This document shows, piece by piece, positions 41,830-49,474 of a stretch of 64,000 nucleotides of DNA. Position numbers and translations under genes: made by a program. Numbering within the stretch: the first letter of the stretch is position 1; every line of letters starts with the position of its first letter. The DNA comes from Nibrella saemangeumensis (GTDB taxonomy: Bacteria > Bacteroidota > Bacteroidia > Cytophagales > Spirosomataceae), in NCBI RefSeq assembly GCF_039541915.1, contig NZ_BAABHD010000022.1, positions 124,001-188,000 on the forward strand, given 5' to 3'. Under the pieces are notes generated by a model, which saw only the letters and a list, made by a program, of their open reading frames with translations, searched no databases and had not been told where the DNA came from.

Positions 41830-43008
41830 CTATTCGCCTAAATCTGTCGGTGCACCTTTATCGGATGATGTTCCTTGGATATCGGCTCTGCGCTCGGCCC
41901 GGATTTCGGGTATGGCATCGGAGTCAATTAAGCCAAGCCCGGCAGCATGTTCGGCGGCTCCTACGGTATCCGGTACCAGCAACATGGGTACATTATGGCT
42001 TTCCATTTCCCGAATAAGGGCCTGCACATCCGTATCCCGAATGTCGTGCGATACATCGCGGAGATAAACGGCCATGATACGGCCAGGATTCTCGCGAACT
42101 ACCTGGGCGTAAATTTCCGGGTCTTTCTGACCACTATCACCAATCAGTACGAACGGGAGTTGTGGATTGACGGAAAGCACCCGGCGAATTTGCTCCAGCT
42201 TATGGGCTTCGTGCGAGCTTTTGAAGAACTGCTCACGGGTCATGCCCAGATCCCGAAGCAGGATAGGCCCTTTGGGGATACCCTGTATCCGAAAGAAATC
42301 GATGAGCAGGTCGTAGAGATTCCAGGGACTACTGGATACGAAATAAATTGGATTAAAGAGCGTGGTGACGGGGCCGCTTTGCAGCGCCCGGTAAAAAGCG
42401 GCTACACCAGCAAACGGTAACCGGGTATACGCATTCCCCATAAATGTCAACTGGGCCGCCTGCAGCAGACTGGTGGCACCCGTAACCAGCACCGTATCAT
42501 CAATGTCGGAAATGACCCCAAACTTGCTGAACTCCGGCGAAATCATCAGATGCCCATCAATGCTGACTTCAGTACCGTCGGAGGGCTGGGTAATATCAAG
42601 TAACGTATACCGGACGGGGAACCAGGCCCGGCCCGGCGGTAACGAATCAGGCGGAGTGATGGTGATCTCAAAATAACCTTCTTCATCCGTAACGGTCGTG
42701 TAACTTGCGCCGAAGGTATCGATCTTAACCGTTACACCGGGTACCTCATCGCTTTCGAAGCGCTGGTAGGTCGCCAGCATGTTGTTCCAGACCGATTCGT
42801 TGTCGCTGGGTGTACTCATATCCTGCTTTCGCTGCCGCAGCACCCGGCCCTTGAGCCACACGGCCGTAGGGCTACCAAACCCCCGGTAGTACACAATCTG
42901 GAACGGTTTGTTCTTGTGCAGGCGGTTGAATAAACGACCTTTCAGCCGGTCGAAATGTTCTTCTACATTAACCGCCGTATTAAGCAGCGCTTGTTTCCAG
43001 GTAGCCAT
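41830..43008 (-). CDS. APP1-family phosphatidate phosphatase (DUF2183)
   Basis: 392 residues. The HAD-like catalytic motif is SDIDDTVLVTGA (DxDxT), with further marks FVSSSPWNLYDLL, ILLRDLGMTR and FVLIGDSGQKDPEIYAQV, which together define the APP1 catalytic domain. The N-terminal half holds a beta-sandwich (KIDTFGASYTTVTDEEGYFEI) usual for bacterial members. It probably removes phosphate from phosphatidic acid or a related lipid. It starts four bases after the stop of the DUF2064 gene, so the two form an operon. Confidence 0.88.
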   Translation of the reverse strand: MATWKQALLNTAVNVEEHFDRLKGRLFNRLHKNKPFQIVYYRGFGSPTAVWLKGRVLRQRKQDMSTPSDNESVWNNMLATYQRFESDEVPGVTVKIDTFGASYTTVTDEEGYFEITITPPDSLPPGRAWFPVRYTLLDITQPSDGTEVSIDGHLMISPEFSKFGVISDIDDTVLVTGATSLLQAAQLTFMGNAYTRLPFAGVAAFYRALQSGPVTTLFNPIYFVSSSPWNLYDLLIDFFRIQGIPKGPILLRDLGMTREQFFKSSHEAHKLEQIRRVLSVNPQLPFVLIGDSGQKDPEIYAQVVRENPGRIMAVYLRDVSHDIRDTDVQALIREMESHNVPMLLVPDTVGAAEHAAGLGLIDSDAIPEIRAERRADIQGTSSDKGAPTDLGE

Positions 43009-43012
43009 ATTG

Positions 43013-43594
43013 TTAGATATACCGCAGGTAATCCTCCCACTCGTCTATGTCCGTCAATTCCTCTAATAACGCATAGGGCACCCCCTTTTGTTGGAGATCT
43101 TTTAGGGTAAGGTTCAATAGGTCGGGCTGGCTCCAGGGTTTGTTTTCAAAGAGGAATGGATGTAACTGCTTCATACCCAACAAATAATAGCCGCCATCGG
43201 AGGTTGGGCCAATCACCACATCGGCGCTATCGAGGGCCCGAAAGGCTTTTTTTAGGTGTTCGGCGCGGAGGTCAAGGCAGTCACTACCGATGATCAGTAC
43301 GCGCTGGGCTCCGGCTTTAAACCGCTCGCGGAAGGCATTTAGCATACGTTCGCCAAGATCGGTGCCCTGCTGGAGTTGTTTTTCGTAGCTATTCCATCCG
43401 TCATTGGGATTCACAAAGTCAGCGTAATAAACTGTACGGTGCCAGGGCAGCATCCGGGTTAAAGACTGGGTGTACGCAATCAAGTGGCGGTAAACCTCGG
43501 CGGCTTTGTCGTTACCGACGGTGCGGGCAATACGGGTCTTAACGGTGCCAGGTATCGGGTTCTTTACGAAGATGATTAACTGTTCGACTGCCAT
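43013..43594 (-). CDS. TIGR04282/DUF2064 nucleotide-diphospho-sugar transferase-like protein
   Basis: 193 residues with a GT-A fold pattern: LIIFVKNPIPGTVKTRIARTVG (landmark NPIPGTVKTR), VLIIGSDCLDLRAEHL, ADVVIGPTSDGGYYLLGMK and SQPDLLNLTLKDLQ. Some members of this family take part in arsenosugar synthesis, but without the neighbouring genes of that pathway the function is open. First gene of a two-gene operon with the APP1 gene. Confidence 0.85.
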   Translation of the reverse strand: MAVEQLIIFVKNPIPGTVKTRIARTVGNDKAAEVYRHLIAYTQSLTRMLPWHRTVYYADFVNPNDGWNSYEKQLQQGTDLGERMLNAFRERFKAGAQRVLIIGSDCLDLRAEHLKKAFRALDSADVVIGPTSDGGYYLLGMKQLHPFLFENKPWSQPDLLNLTLKDLQQKGVPYALLEELTDIDEWEDYLRYI

Positions 43595-43660
43595 GCGACG
43601 GTTTTGATTGCTAACTTGCGGCCAAATTAGTGTACAATAGACGGTTTAAGCACATTGTTT

Positions 43661-44038
43661 ATGAAACAGGTCATTTATACAAAACAGGCACCAGCGCCCA
43701 TTGGTCCTTACAGTCAGGCAGTCAAGAGTAACGGCTTCCTGTTTGTGTCAGGCCAGGTAGCCATTGATGTAGCCGCGTCAGGTGATATCCAGGCCGAAAC
43801 CCGCCAGGTAATGGAAAATATCGGGGCGATTCTCCAGGCCGCCGGTATGGATTACAGCAACATCGTTAAAGCCAGCATTTTCGTCAAGGACCTCAATAAT
43901 TTCGGTACTATCAATGACGTGTACGGTAGCTTCTTCACCAGTGAACACGGAGAGCCGTACCATCCCGCCCGCGAAACCGTAGAAGTTGCCCGATTGCCGA
44001 AAGATGTGAACGTAGAGATTTCGGTAATTGCTTGTTGA
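43661..44038 (+). CDS. ridA: RidA-family enamine/imine deaminase
   Basis: 125 residues from the ATG at 43661 (a TTG two codons earlier is possible). Family marks: APAPIGPYSQAVKSNGFLFVSGQ, the loop AAGMDYSNIVKASIFVKDLNNF and the active-site arginine in HPARETVEVARLP. RidA hydrolyses reactive 2-aminoacrylate made by PLP enzymes. It lies 22 bases before gltX. Confidence 0.93.
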   Translation: MKQVIYTKQAPAPIGPYSQAVKSNGFLFVSGQVAIDVAASGDIQAETRQVMENIGAILQAAGMDYSNIVKASIFVKDLNNFGTINDVYGSFFTSEHGEPYHPARETVEVARLPKDVNVEISVIAC

Positions 44039-44060
44039 ACCTGAAACTACTTAAAAGCCT

Positions 44061-45611
44061 ATGAATTCTGGTTCAGACCTGGTCCGCGTCCGTTTTGCGC
44101 CGAGCCCCACGGGGCCGCTGCATATTGGCGGGGTACGGACGGCATTATATAATTACCTGTTTGCCCGGAAGCATGGCGGTCAGATGCTGCTGCGGATTGA
44201 AGATACCGACCAGAACCGCTTTGTGCCCGGTGCCGAAGAGTACATCCTGGAAGCCTTACAGTGGGTAGGTATCCAGATCGACGAGGGCATGGGCGTGGGT
44301 GGCCCGGATGCCCCCTACCGGCAGTCGGAACGGAAAGACATCTACAGCAAGGAAGCCCAGCGGCTCGTGGAGGAAGGTAAAGCATACTACGCCTTCGACA
44401 CGCCCGAAGAACTGGACGAGATGCGGAAGCGGCTCGAAGCGGCCAACGCACCGGCGGCTCAGTACAACGCCATTACGCGGATGCAGATGAAGAATTCGCT
44501 GACGCTGAAGCCGGAGGAAGTACAGGCCCGGGTAGATGCCGGTGAACCCTACGTCATTCGCTTAAAAACCCCGCGCAAAGAAGAGGTTCGGTTCAACGAC
44601 CTCATCCGGGGCTGGGTCAATGTACATTCATCGGCCATTGACGATAAGGTTTTGCTGAAGTCGGATGGTCTGCCGACGTACCACCTGGCCAATGTGGTCG
44701 ACGACCACCTGATGCGCATCACGCATGTGATCCGGGGTGAAGAGTGGCTGCCTTCGGCACCGCTGCACGTGCTGCTGTACCGCTACCTCGGCTGGGAAGA
44801 TACCATGCCGAAATTTGCCCATTTGCCGCTGCTGCTGAAACCTGAAGGTAATGGTAAACTCAGCAAGCGCGATGCCGAAATGGGCGGTTTTCCCGTGTTT
44901 CCTCTGGAATGGAGAGACCCCTTTTCGGGCGTTGTTGCCCGGGGCTTCCGGGAAGACGGCTACCTGCCCGAAGCAGTCATCAACTTTCTGGCGCTGCTGG
45001 GCTGGAACCCTGGCACCGAGCAGGAACTGTTTACCATGGATGAACTGATTCAGTCGTTCAGCCTGGATCACATCCACAAAGCCGGAGCGCGGTTCGACAT
45101 TCAGAAGGCCAACTGGTTCAACCACCAATACCTGCGCCAGCGCCCGAACGAAGAACTGGCTCCCGTTCTCCAGAAACAGGCTACCGAACAGGGGCTGGAT
45201 TGCTCCCTTGAAAAAGCCACCAAAATAGTTGGCCTGCTGAAAGAGCGGGTAAACTTTGCCCATGAGATGTTTGGCGAAGCGGGTACGTTCTTCTATAGCC
45301 CTGAGCAGTACGATGAAGCTGTAGCGGCTACAAAATGGAACGAAGACGCCGTTCGGGCCGTCACCGTATTCCGGGAGGCTTTGCAGGGGTACGAGGGTCA
45401 GTTTGCCGCCGACTCGATTAAGCACCTCTTATCGGATGCGCTGCAACAGGCGGGTATTAAGCAGGGTAAGGTCATGCAGGCCATGCGGCTGGCGCTGACC
45501 GGCTCGGGAGCCGGCCCTGACCTGATGATAACCATGGAAATTGTCGGAAAGGAGGAAGTAATGAATCGGTTGAACCTGGCCTTGCAGCGGCTGAAAGCAC
45601 CGGTTAGTTAA
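44061..45611 (+). CDS. gltX: Glutamyl-tRNA synthetase
   Basis: 516 residues, class I. The HIGH motif is PSPTGPLHIGGVRTALYNY and the KMSKS motif is GKLSKRDAEMGG; also RIEDTDQNR and the anticodon-binding helical C-terminus. It charges tRNA-Glu, and tRNA-Gln as well if the organism uses the GatCAB route. Probably read together with ridA. Confidence 0.97.
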   Translation: MNSGSDLVRVRFAPSPTGPLHIGGVRTALYNYLFARKHGGQMLLRIEDTDQNRFVPGAEEYILEALQWVGIQIDEGMGVGGPDAPYRQSERKDIYSKEAQRLVEEGKAYYAFDTPEELDEMRKRLEAANAPAAQYNAITRMQMKNSLTLKPEEVQARVDAGEPYVIRLKTPRKEEVRFNDLIRGWVNVHSSAIDDKVLLKSDGLPTYHLANVVDDHLMRITHVIRGEEWLPSAPLHVLLYRYLGWEDTMPKFAHLPLLLKPEGNGKLSKRDAEMGGFPVFPLEWRDPFSGVVARGFREDGYLPEAVINFLALLGWNPGTEQELFTMDELIQSFSLDHIHKAGARFDIQKANWFNHQYLRQRPNEELAPVLQKQATEQGLDCSLEKATKIVGLLKERVNFAHEMFGEAGTFFYSPEQYDEAVAATKWNEDAVRAVTVFREALQGYEGQFAADSIKHLLSDALQQAGIKQGKVMQAMRLALTGSGAGPDLMITMEIVGKEEVMNRLNLALQRLKAPVS

Positions 45612-45623
45612 GCCTTTCAGCCG
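45588..45623 (+). terminator. Hairpin at the end of gltX
   Basis: CGGCTGAAAG (45588-45597) pairs with CTTTCAGCCG (45614-45623) and spans the stop codon. The following bases have only a short T-run, so termination is likely but may be weak. Confidence 0.55.
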
Positions 45624-45796
45624 TTTACACAAATACCGTTGTCCGGCAGGCAGGTGTTTAGTACCTTCATCCTGTTGGGCGTTGAGTGTCCGGTGTTGCT
45701 CATGTAGTGGGTAATGCCGGACAAGTTTTTTGCCCCTCTCTCTAACTCTGTGGCGGCTTCGCGGTTGTAGGGATAGATAAAAACAGCATCAGTCAT
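45617..45796 (-). CDS. Possible small protein divergent from the acidic gene
   Basis: A 59-residue frame (MTDAVFIYPYNREAATELER at its start) fills a gap that otherwise holds no gene. Its composition looks protein-like, and its ATG overlaps the ATG of the rightward gene in the tetranucleotide CATG. No family, no promoter and no homology is evident, so it could equally be chance. Confidence 0.25.
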   Translation of the reverse strand: MTDAVFIYPYNREAATELERGAKNLSGITHYMSNTGHSTPNRMKVLNTCLPDNGICVNG

Positions 45797-46091
45797 GAGC
45801 AAGAAAAAAGCCAACCCTGACGAAAACGATAAGCCCAAAGTACACAAAGAACTGGAAGGTTTCGATATTCAGATTAACTCATTTGGTGAAATAACGACGA
45901 GTTTCGAAATTGACAAGATCAACCAGTTTCTCAACAAAACAGTTGATGACAAGAAGCTCCGGCACCGGAAAGACATTGTCGGCCGCGATGATGCCGGCGA
46001 AAACCAGGAAGACGAAGCAGCTACCGAAAGCGAAGAGGAAGAAGAGAACTTCGACGACGAAATTGACGATGTAAACTTTAAAGACGAGTAA
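45795..46091 (+). CDS. Small acidic protein, unknown function
   Basis: 98 residues. A lysine-rich start, a central segment GFDIQINSFGEITTSFEIDKINQFLNK (landmark INSFGEI) and a very acidic tail of Glu and Asp (ESEEEEENFDDEIDD). The middle part looks conserved and folded; the tail is disordered. I recall similar short proteins in Cytophagales without a name. It lies 50 bases before the AIM24 gene. Confidence 0.7.
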   Translation: MSKKKANPDENDKPKVHKELEGFDIQINSFGEITTSFEIDKINQFLNKTVDDKKLRHRKDIVGRDDAGENQEDEAATESEEEEENFDDEIDDVNFKDE

Positions 46092-46094
46092 CCC

Positions 46095-46121
46095 TTCAAT
46101 CATTCTAACATTCAATCATTC
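46095..46121 (+). repeat. Short direct repeat in the gap before the AIM24 gene
   Basis: TTCAATCATTC at 46095-46105 and again at 46111-46121. No other function is evident. Confidence 0.6.
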
Positions 46122-46141
46122 AATAAGTCAAGTTACCCACC

Positions 46142-46921
46142 ATGAATTCACACGAAATCGACTACCGTATTATCGGGGAGGATATCCAGATTGTCGAAAT
46201 TGAACTGGACCCCAACGAAACCGTCATTGCCGAGGCTGGTTCCATGCTCTTCATGGAGGACGGGATTATGTTTGAAACCAAAATGGGCGACGGTTCTCAG
46301 CCAACTCAGGGATTTTTGGGTAAACTGATGCAGGCCGGCTCCCGGCTGATCACCGGCGAGTCACTGTTTATGACCCACTTTACCAACCGGGGGCACGGCA
46401 AGCGGAAAGTAGCTTTTGCGGCTCCGTATCCCGGTACCGTGATGCCCATTAATCTGGCCAATATCTACGGTAACCAGCTTATTGTGCAGCGCGACGGCTT
46501 TCTGTGTGCCGCACTTGGCACCCGTCTGAGTATTCACTTCAACCAGCGCATCGGCTCCGGTCTGTTCGGGGGGGAAGGCTTTATCCTGCAAAAAATTCAG
46601 GGCGACGGTATGGCCTTCGTACACGCCGGTGGTGTAGTGATTGAGCGGCAGCTGAACAACGAAACCCTGCGGGTTGATACCGGCTGTGTCGTTGCGTTTG
46701 AACCCAGCATCAGCTTTGATATTCAACGGTCGGGCGGCCTGCGCAGCATGGTGTTCGGGGGCGAAGGTCTCTTCCTGGCAACCTTACGCGGCACCGGCCG
46801 AATCTGGATACAATCGATGCCGATCTCGAAACTGGTGCAGCGGTTGTCGGTCGGCGGTGGACAGGCCAACAAGGAAGGCGGCTCTATCCTGGGTGGATTG
46901 GGAAATATGTTTGAAGACTAG
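46142..46921 (+). CDS. AIM24/TIGR00266-family protein
   Basis: 259 residues. Family marks are VEIELDPNETVIAEAGSMLFME, GESLFMTHFTNRG, PGTVMPINLANIYG, the glycine-rich GSGLFGGEGFILQKIQGDG and GGLRSMVFGGEGLFLATLRG. The fold is a beta-roll of the tryptophan-RNA-binding-attenuator type. Its biochemical role is unknown in bacteria. The stop codon is part of the long inverted repeat that follows. Confidence 0.88.
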   Translation: MNSHEIDYRIIGEDIQIVEIELDPNETVIAEAGSMLFMEDGIMFETKMGDGSQPTQGFLGKLMQAGSRLITGESLFMTHFTNRGHGKRKVAFAAPYPGTVMPINLANIYGNQLIVQRDGFLCAALGTRLSIHFNQRIGSGLFGGEGFILQKIQGDGMAFVHAGGVVIERQLNNETLRVDTGCVVAFEPSISFDIQRSGGLRSMVFGGEGLFLATLRGTGRIWIQSMPISKLVQRLSVGGGQANKEGGSILGGLGNMFED

Positions 46922-46999
46922 CAAAGGGCATGGGGCAGGGAGCGTGGAGCAGAGGGTAAGAGTCTTCACCCCACGCTCCCTGCCCCATGCCCTTTGCTA
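46919..46999. repeat. Long perfect inverted repeat after the AIM24 gene
   Basis: 29-bp arms at 46919-46947 and 46971-46999 pair perfectly around a 23-base spacer. The left arm includes the stop codon of the AIM24 gene. It could act as a terminator although it lacks a T-run. Confidence 0.9.
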
Positions 47000-47063
47000 A
47001 TTAACGCACGTTTTGGCTTACTTTTTCGTTTCCATAGAAATACTTAAGTAAACGGATATAGTT

Positions 47064-47651
47064 GTGACCAAACAGCTTTTTGTTTTTTTACTCTTCTCAG
47101 TGACGGCGGCCTGCAGCCAGAAAAATAAGGACAATTACGTACCCAAGCCGAAAGGTTACCCCCGGATTGACCTGCCGGAACACGCTTACCAAACGCTGCC
47201 TCCGGTTCATCCCTATCAGTTTGAGTTTTCCCGATACGCCAGAATACTGCCCGATACGTTTGCCCGGTCGGAGCCACACTGGATTTTTGTGCATTACCCT
47301 AAATACCAGGCCAGCGTCCAGCTCACCTACAAGCCGGTACGCAACGACCCAGGCCGCCTGAAGGCAATGCTCGAAGACTCGTATAAGCTGGCGGCCAAGC
47401 ATAACATTAAAGCATACGCCATTGAAGAGCGCGTTATGAAGACGCCTTCCGGGCTTACGGCTAACCTGATCGAATTGTCTGGTGAAGTTCCCAGCCAGTT
47501 CCAGTTTATCACCACCGACACCACCACCCATTTCCTGCGCGGGGCCTTGTACTTCAATACCGCCACCGCCAACGACTCGCTGGCTCCGGTCATTGAGTAC
47601 ATCAAGCAGGACATGGTGCACATGCTGAACACCCTGAAGTGGCGCCAGTAA
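47064..47651 (+). CDS. gldD: Gliding motility lipoprotein GldD
   Basis: 195 residues starting at a GTG (47064), the only start that gives a proper lipoprotein signal (LFVFLLFSVTAACSQ). The mature part matches GldD: KPKGYPRIDLPEHAYQ, HWIFVHYPKYQASVQLTYKP, EVPSQFQFITTDTTTHFLRGALYF and the end HMLNTLKWRQ. GldD is needed for gliding and for type IX secretion in Flavobacterium johnsoniae. Its presence agrees with the type IX tail on the M1 peptidase in this window. Confidence 0.93.
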   Translation: MTKQLFVFLLFSVTAACSQKNKDNYVPKPKGYPRIDLPEHAYQTLPPVHPYQFEFSRYARILPDTFARSEPHWIFVHYPKYQASVQLTYKPVRNDPGRLKAMLEDSYKLAAKHNIKAYAIEERVMKTPSGLTANLIELSGEVPSQFQFITTDTTTHFLRGALYFNTATANDSLAPVIEYIKQDMVHMLNTLKWRQ

Positions 47652-47711
47652 ACCGGTTTACAAAACCGTTCTACTTACCCCTAACCACCTGATATTTATC
47701 CAGAGTACGGT

Positions 47712-47742
47712 TTGCAGAAGTGGTGTGTTTTTGGTATATTTA
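47712..47742 (+). promoter_or_regulatory. Promoter of the gene at 47766
   Basis: TTG (47712-47714), 20 bases, TATATTTA (47735-47742; one mismatch to TAnnTTTG). It shows that the open frame upstream of 47766 is not translated. Confidence 0.6.
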
Positions 47743-47765
47743 CTTCTCTTTTTCATCAAACAACC

Positions 47766-48506
47766 ATGCTAGTGATTGCCGGAAAACGGCCTCTATCAGG
47801 CAGTGACCGGCTACCTTACGCTATGAAACGAGCGCGATATAATCCGAGCCAACTCCAGATCGACTTTCTGGCCGCTTACCGGCGGATGCTGGTTAGCCTG
47901 GGCAGTTCTGAAAACCTGCCTCAAAACGAAGCGATGTTCGTGCGTCTAACGGATCAGTGGGAGAGTACCCGCGTGATTCCGGCCGATCTGCTGTTTACCA
48001 AAAGTCCGGTGGAGGCTGTGGTGTATCGGATGCAGAAAGCTGATGAGCGCCTGCGGTTCCCGGCGGAACTGGTTGCCGGCGAATTGCGCGGGGAACAGGG
48101 CCTGACCGGCTTCTCGGCCATGTTCCGGGAGCAGGGCTGGGTTATTCTGCCCGCCGAGCTATCGGGTATGTACAAAAACCTGTTTCTGAATATCCTGACG
48201 GCCTCTATTGGTCTCGACCATTTATATACCTCCTGTGCCGAACTACTAGCGGAAGCCGAGCGGGTGGCGCTGGCATCGCTGCTGCCGGAAGAGGAAGTAC
48301 GGAGTTTCTTCGGGGCCCGGCTGTCGAAGTTTCCGGATAGCTTCCGCAGCGAAGTGTCCAGCTACTTTAACCTGCCGTTTGAATACGTGCTGAAGCGGGC
48401 CAACCATATCGGTGCCGTGTCGGAGCAGGTATTGCAGGACGCTAAAACGAGCAAGCCGGTACGCTCAGATAATCTTCGTCGCCCGCAGAGTAGTCGGGCC
48501 GCGTAG
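47766..48506 (+). CDS. Conserved-looking protein of unknown function
   Basis: 246 residues from the ATG at 47766, the first after the promoter (another ATG at 47823 begins MKRARYNPSQL). Soluble, helical, no signal peptide. Stretches such as LQIDFLAAYRRMLVSLGSSE and LFTKSPVEAVVYRMQKADERL look well ordered, and the tail is basic and Ser/Arg-rich. I do not recognise a family. It has its own promoter and its own terminator, so it is a single-gene unit. Confidence 0.7.
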   Translation: MLVIAGKRPLSGSDRLPYAMKRARYNPSQLQIDFLAAYRRMLVSLGSSENLPQNEAMFVRLTDQWESTRVIPADLLFTKSPVEAVVYRMQKADERLRFPAELVAGELRGEQGLTGFSAMFREQGWVILPAELSGMYKNLFLNILTASIGLDHLYTSCAELLAEAERVALASLLPEEEVRSFFGARLSKFPDSFRSEVSSYFNLPFEYVLKRANHIGAVSEQVLQDAKTSKPVRSDNLRRPQSSRAA

Positions 48507-48544
48507 GCCGGGCCGCCTAAGTTTGCAGGTATAAGGTTTTCATT

Positions 48545-48578
48545 AAAAAAGGTCACCCAACGCTGGGCGACCTTTTTT
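48545..48578 (+). terminator. Bidirectional terminator
   Basis: AAAAAAGGTCACCCA, loop, TGGGCGACCTTTTTT. The stem is nearly perfect with A-run and T-run on the two sides, between convergent genes. Confidence 0.88.
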
Positions 48579-48589
48579 GCTATAGCGCT

Positions 48590-49351
48590 TTAATTAACCG
48601 GATCGGTAGGCTGCCGGAAGTCCAGGTTATGGAACAGGAACAACCGGATCGTGTGATTGTCGGTAAAGACATTGCCGGCCGGTTGCTGCACAAATACATT
48701 CATGTAGCCGATCTGTGCCAGAAATGATTTGGTGAAGGGGTACGCCAGACCCACAAACAAACGATTTTGGTCGAAGTAATTGTAATTGATCTGCTTGCCG
48801 GCATTAATGTGTAGTTCGTCCTGCACAACAAAATTGGGGATACCGGGCTGGAGCCGATCTCCCTTCAGCGGTACCTGAACCGTCAGGTTGTACCGAAACC
48901 GGTAGTTAAACCGGTACCCTTCGCCTAGCTCGTTGCCATTCATTCGGCGGTTAAAACGCTCCTCCAGCCGTAGCCATTGATTCGTATGTAATTTCCCAAA
49001 ACGCCCAAGCCAGTTAATCTGCTGCCAGGGCCGGTGTTCCGGCCGCACAGCAACGCCATCGGTCTGCGGAAAATGCAGGACATACGCATAACCGGCTGTA
49101 AGGCGAACCTGGTCGGACAGGTAATAGGTGATACCCGGCCGATAGATCTGCGTAGACCAGCGGTCGATGAAATCACCCGTTCGGCGGGCATGTACATCGA
49201 GCCACAGGCCCCAGCGATTAGACAGACGGGTTTGATTGAAATACGCGAGCCAAAGCTGTTGCTGAGGATTAACAATCTTTACGGGTGTAGTTTGAGCCTG
49301 AACCTGGATGGAAAATAAAAGGGTGAAACTAAGCAGCAGGATTTTTTTCAT
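48590..49351 (-). CDS. DUF2490 outer-membrane beta-barrel protein
   Basis: 253 residues from the ATG at 49351, which gives a clean signal peptide (MKKILLLSFTLLFSIQVQAQ). A frame open to 49420 adds an unlikely basic stretch. The mature part shows DUF2490 marks (QQLWLAYFNQTRLSNRWGLWLDVHARR; landmark WLAYFNQTR) and alternating barrel strands, ending in LFLFHNLDF. The function is unknown. It is divergent from the TonB receptor operon. Confidence 0.82.
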   Translation of the reverse strand: MKKILLLSFTLLFSIQVQAQTTPVKIVNPQQQLWLAYFNQTRLSNRWGLWLDVHARRTGDFIDRWSTQIYRPGITYYLSDQVRLTAGYAYVLHFPQTDGVAVRPEHRPWQQINWLGRFGKLHTNQWLRLEERFNRRMNGNELGEGYRFNYRFRYNLTVQVPLKGDRLQPGIPNFVVQDELHINAGKQINYNYFDQNRLFVGLAYPFTKSFLAQIGYMNVFVQQPAGNVFTDNHTIRLFLFHNLDFRQPTDPVN

Positions 49352-49441
49352 GCGGGTGTGAGAAGGTTTGTTTCTGCGAATCGTCTTGAACTTTCCCCAT
49401 AAATTCTTAGACAAAGTCATTACTGCGTCACTAGAAAAATC

Positions 49442-49449
49442 TAATATTG
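49442..49449 (+). promoter_or_regulatory. -7 box of the TonB receptor/GH13/monooxygenase/symporter operon
   Basis: TAATATTG, one mismatch to TAnnTTTG, with TTA at 49420-49422 in the -33 position after a 19-base spacer. Transcription from here would start near 49456, so the ATG at 49475 is preferred to that at 49451. Confidence 0.4.
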
Positions 49450-49474
49450 TATGTCACTTCAAATAACCCGCCCT

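Noticed and set aside
47712..47765. Upstream extension of the gene at 47766
   Set aside because: It covers the promoter TTG-20-TATATTTA, so it cannot be in the transcript.
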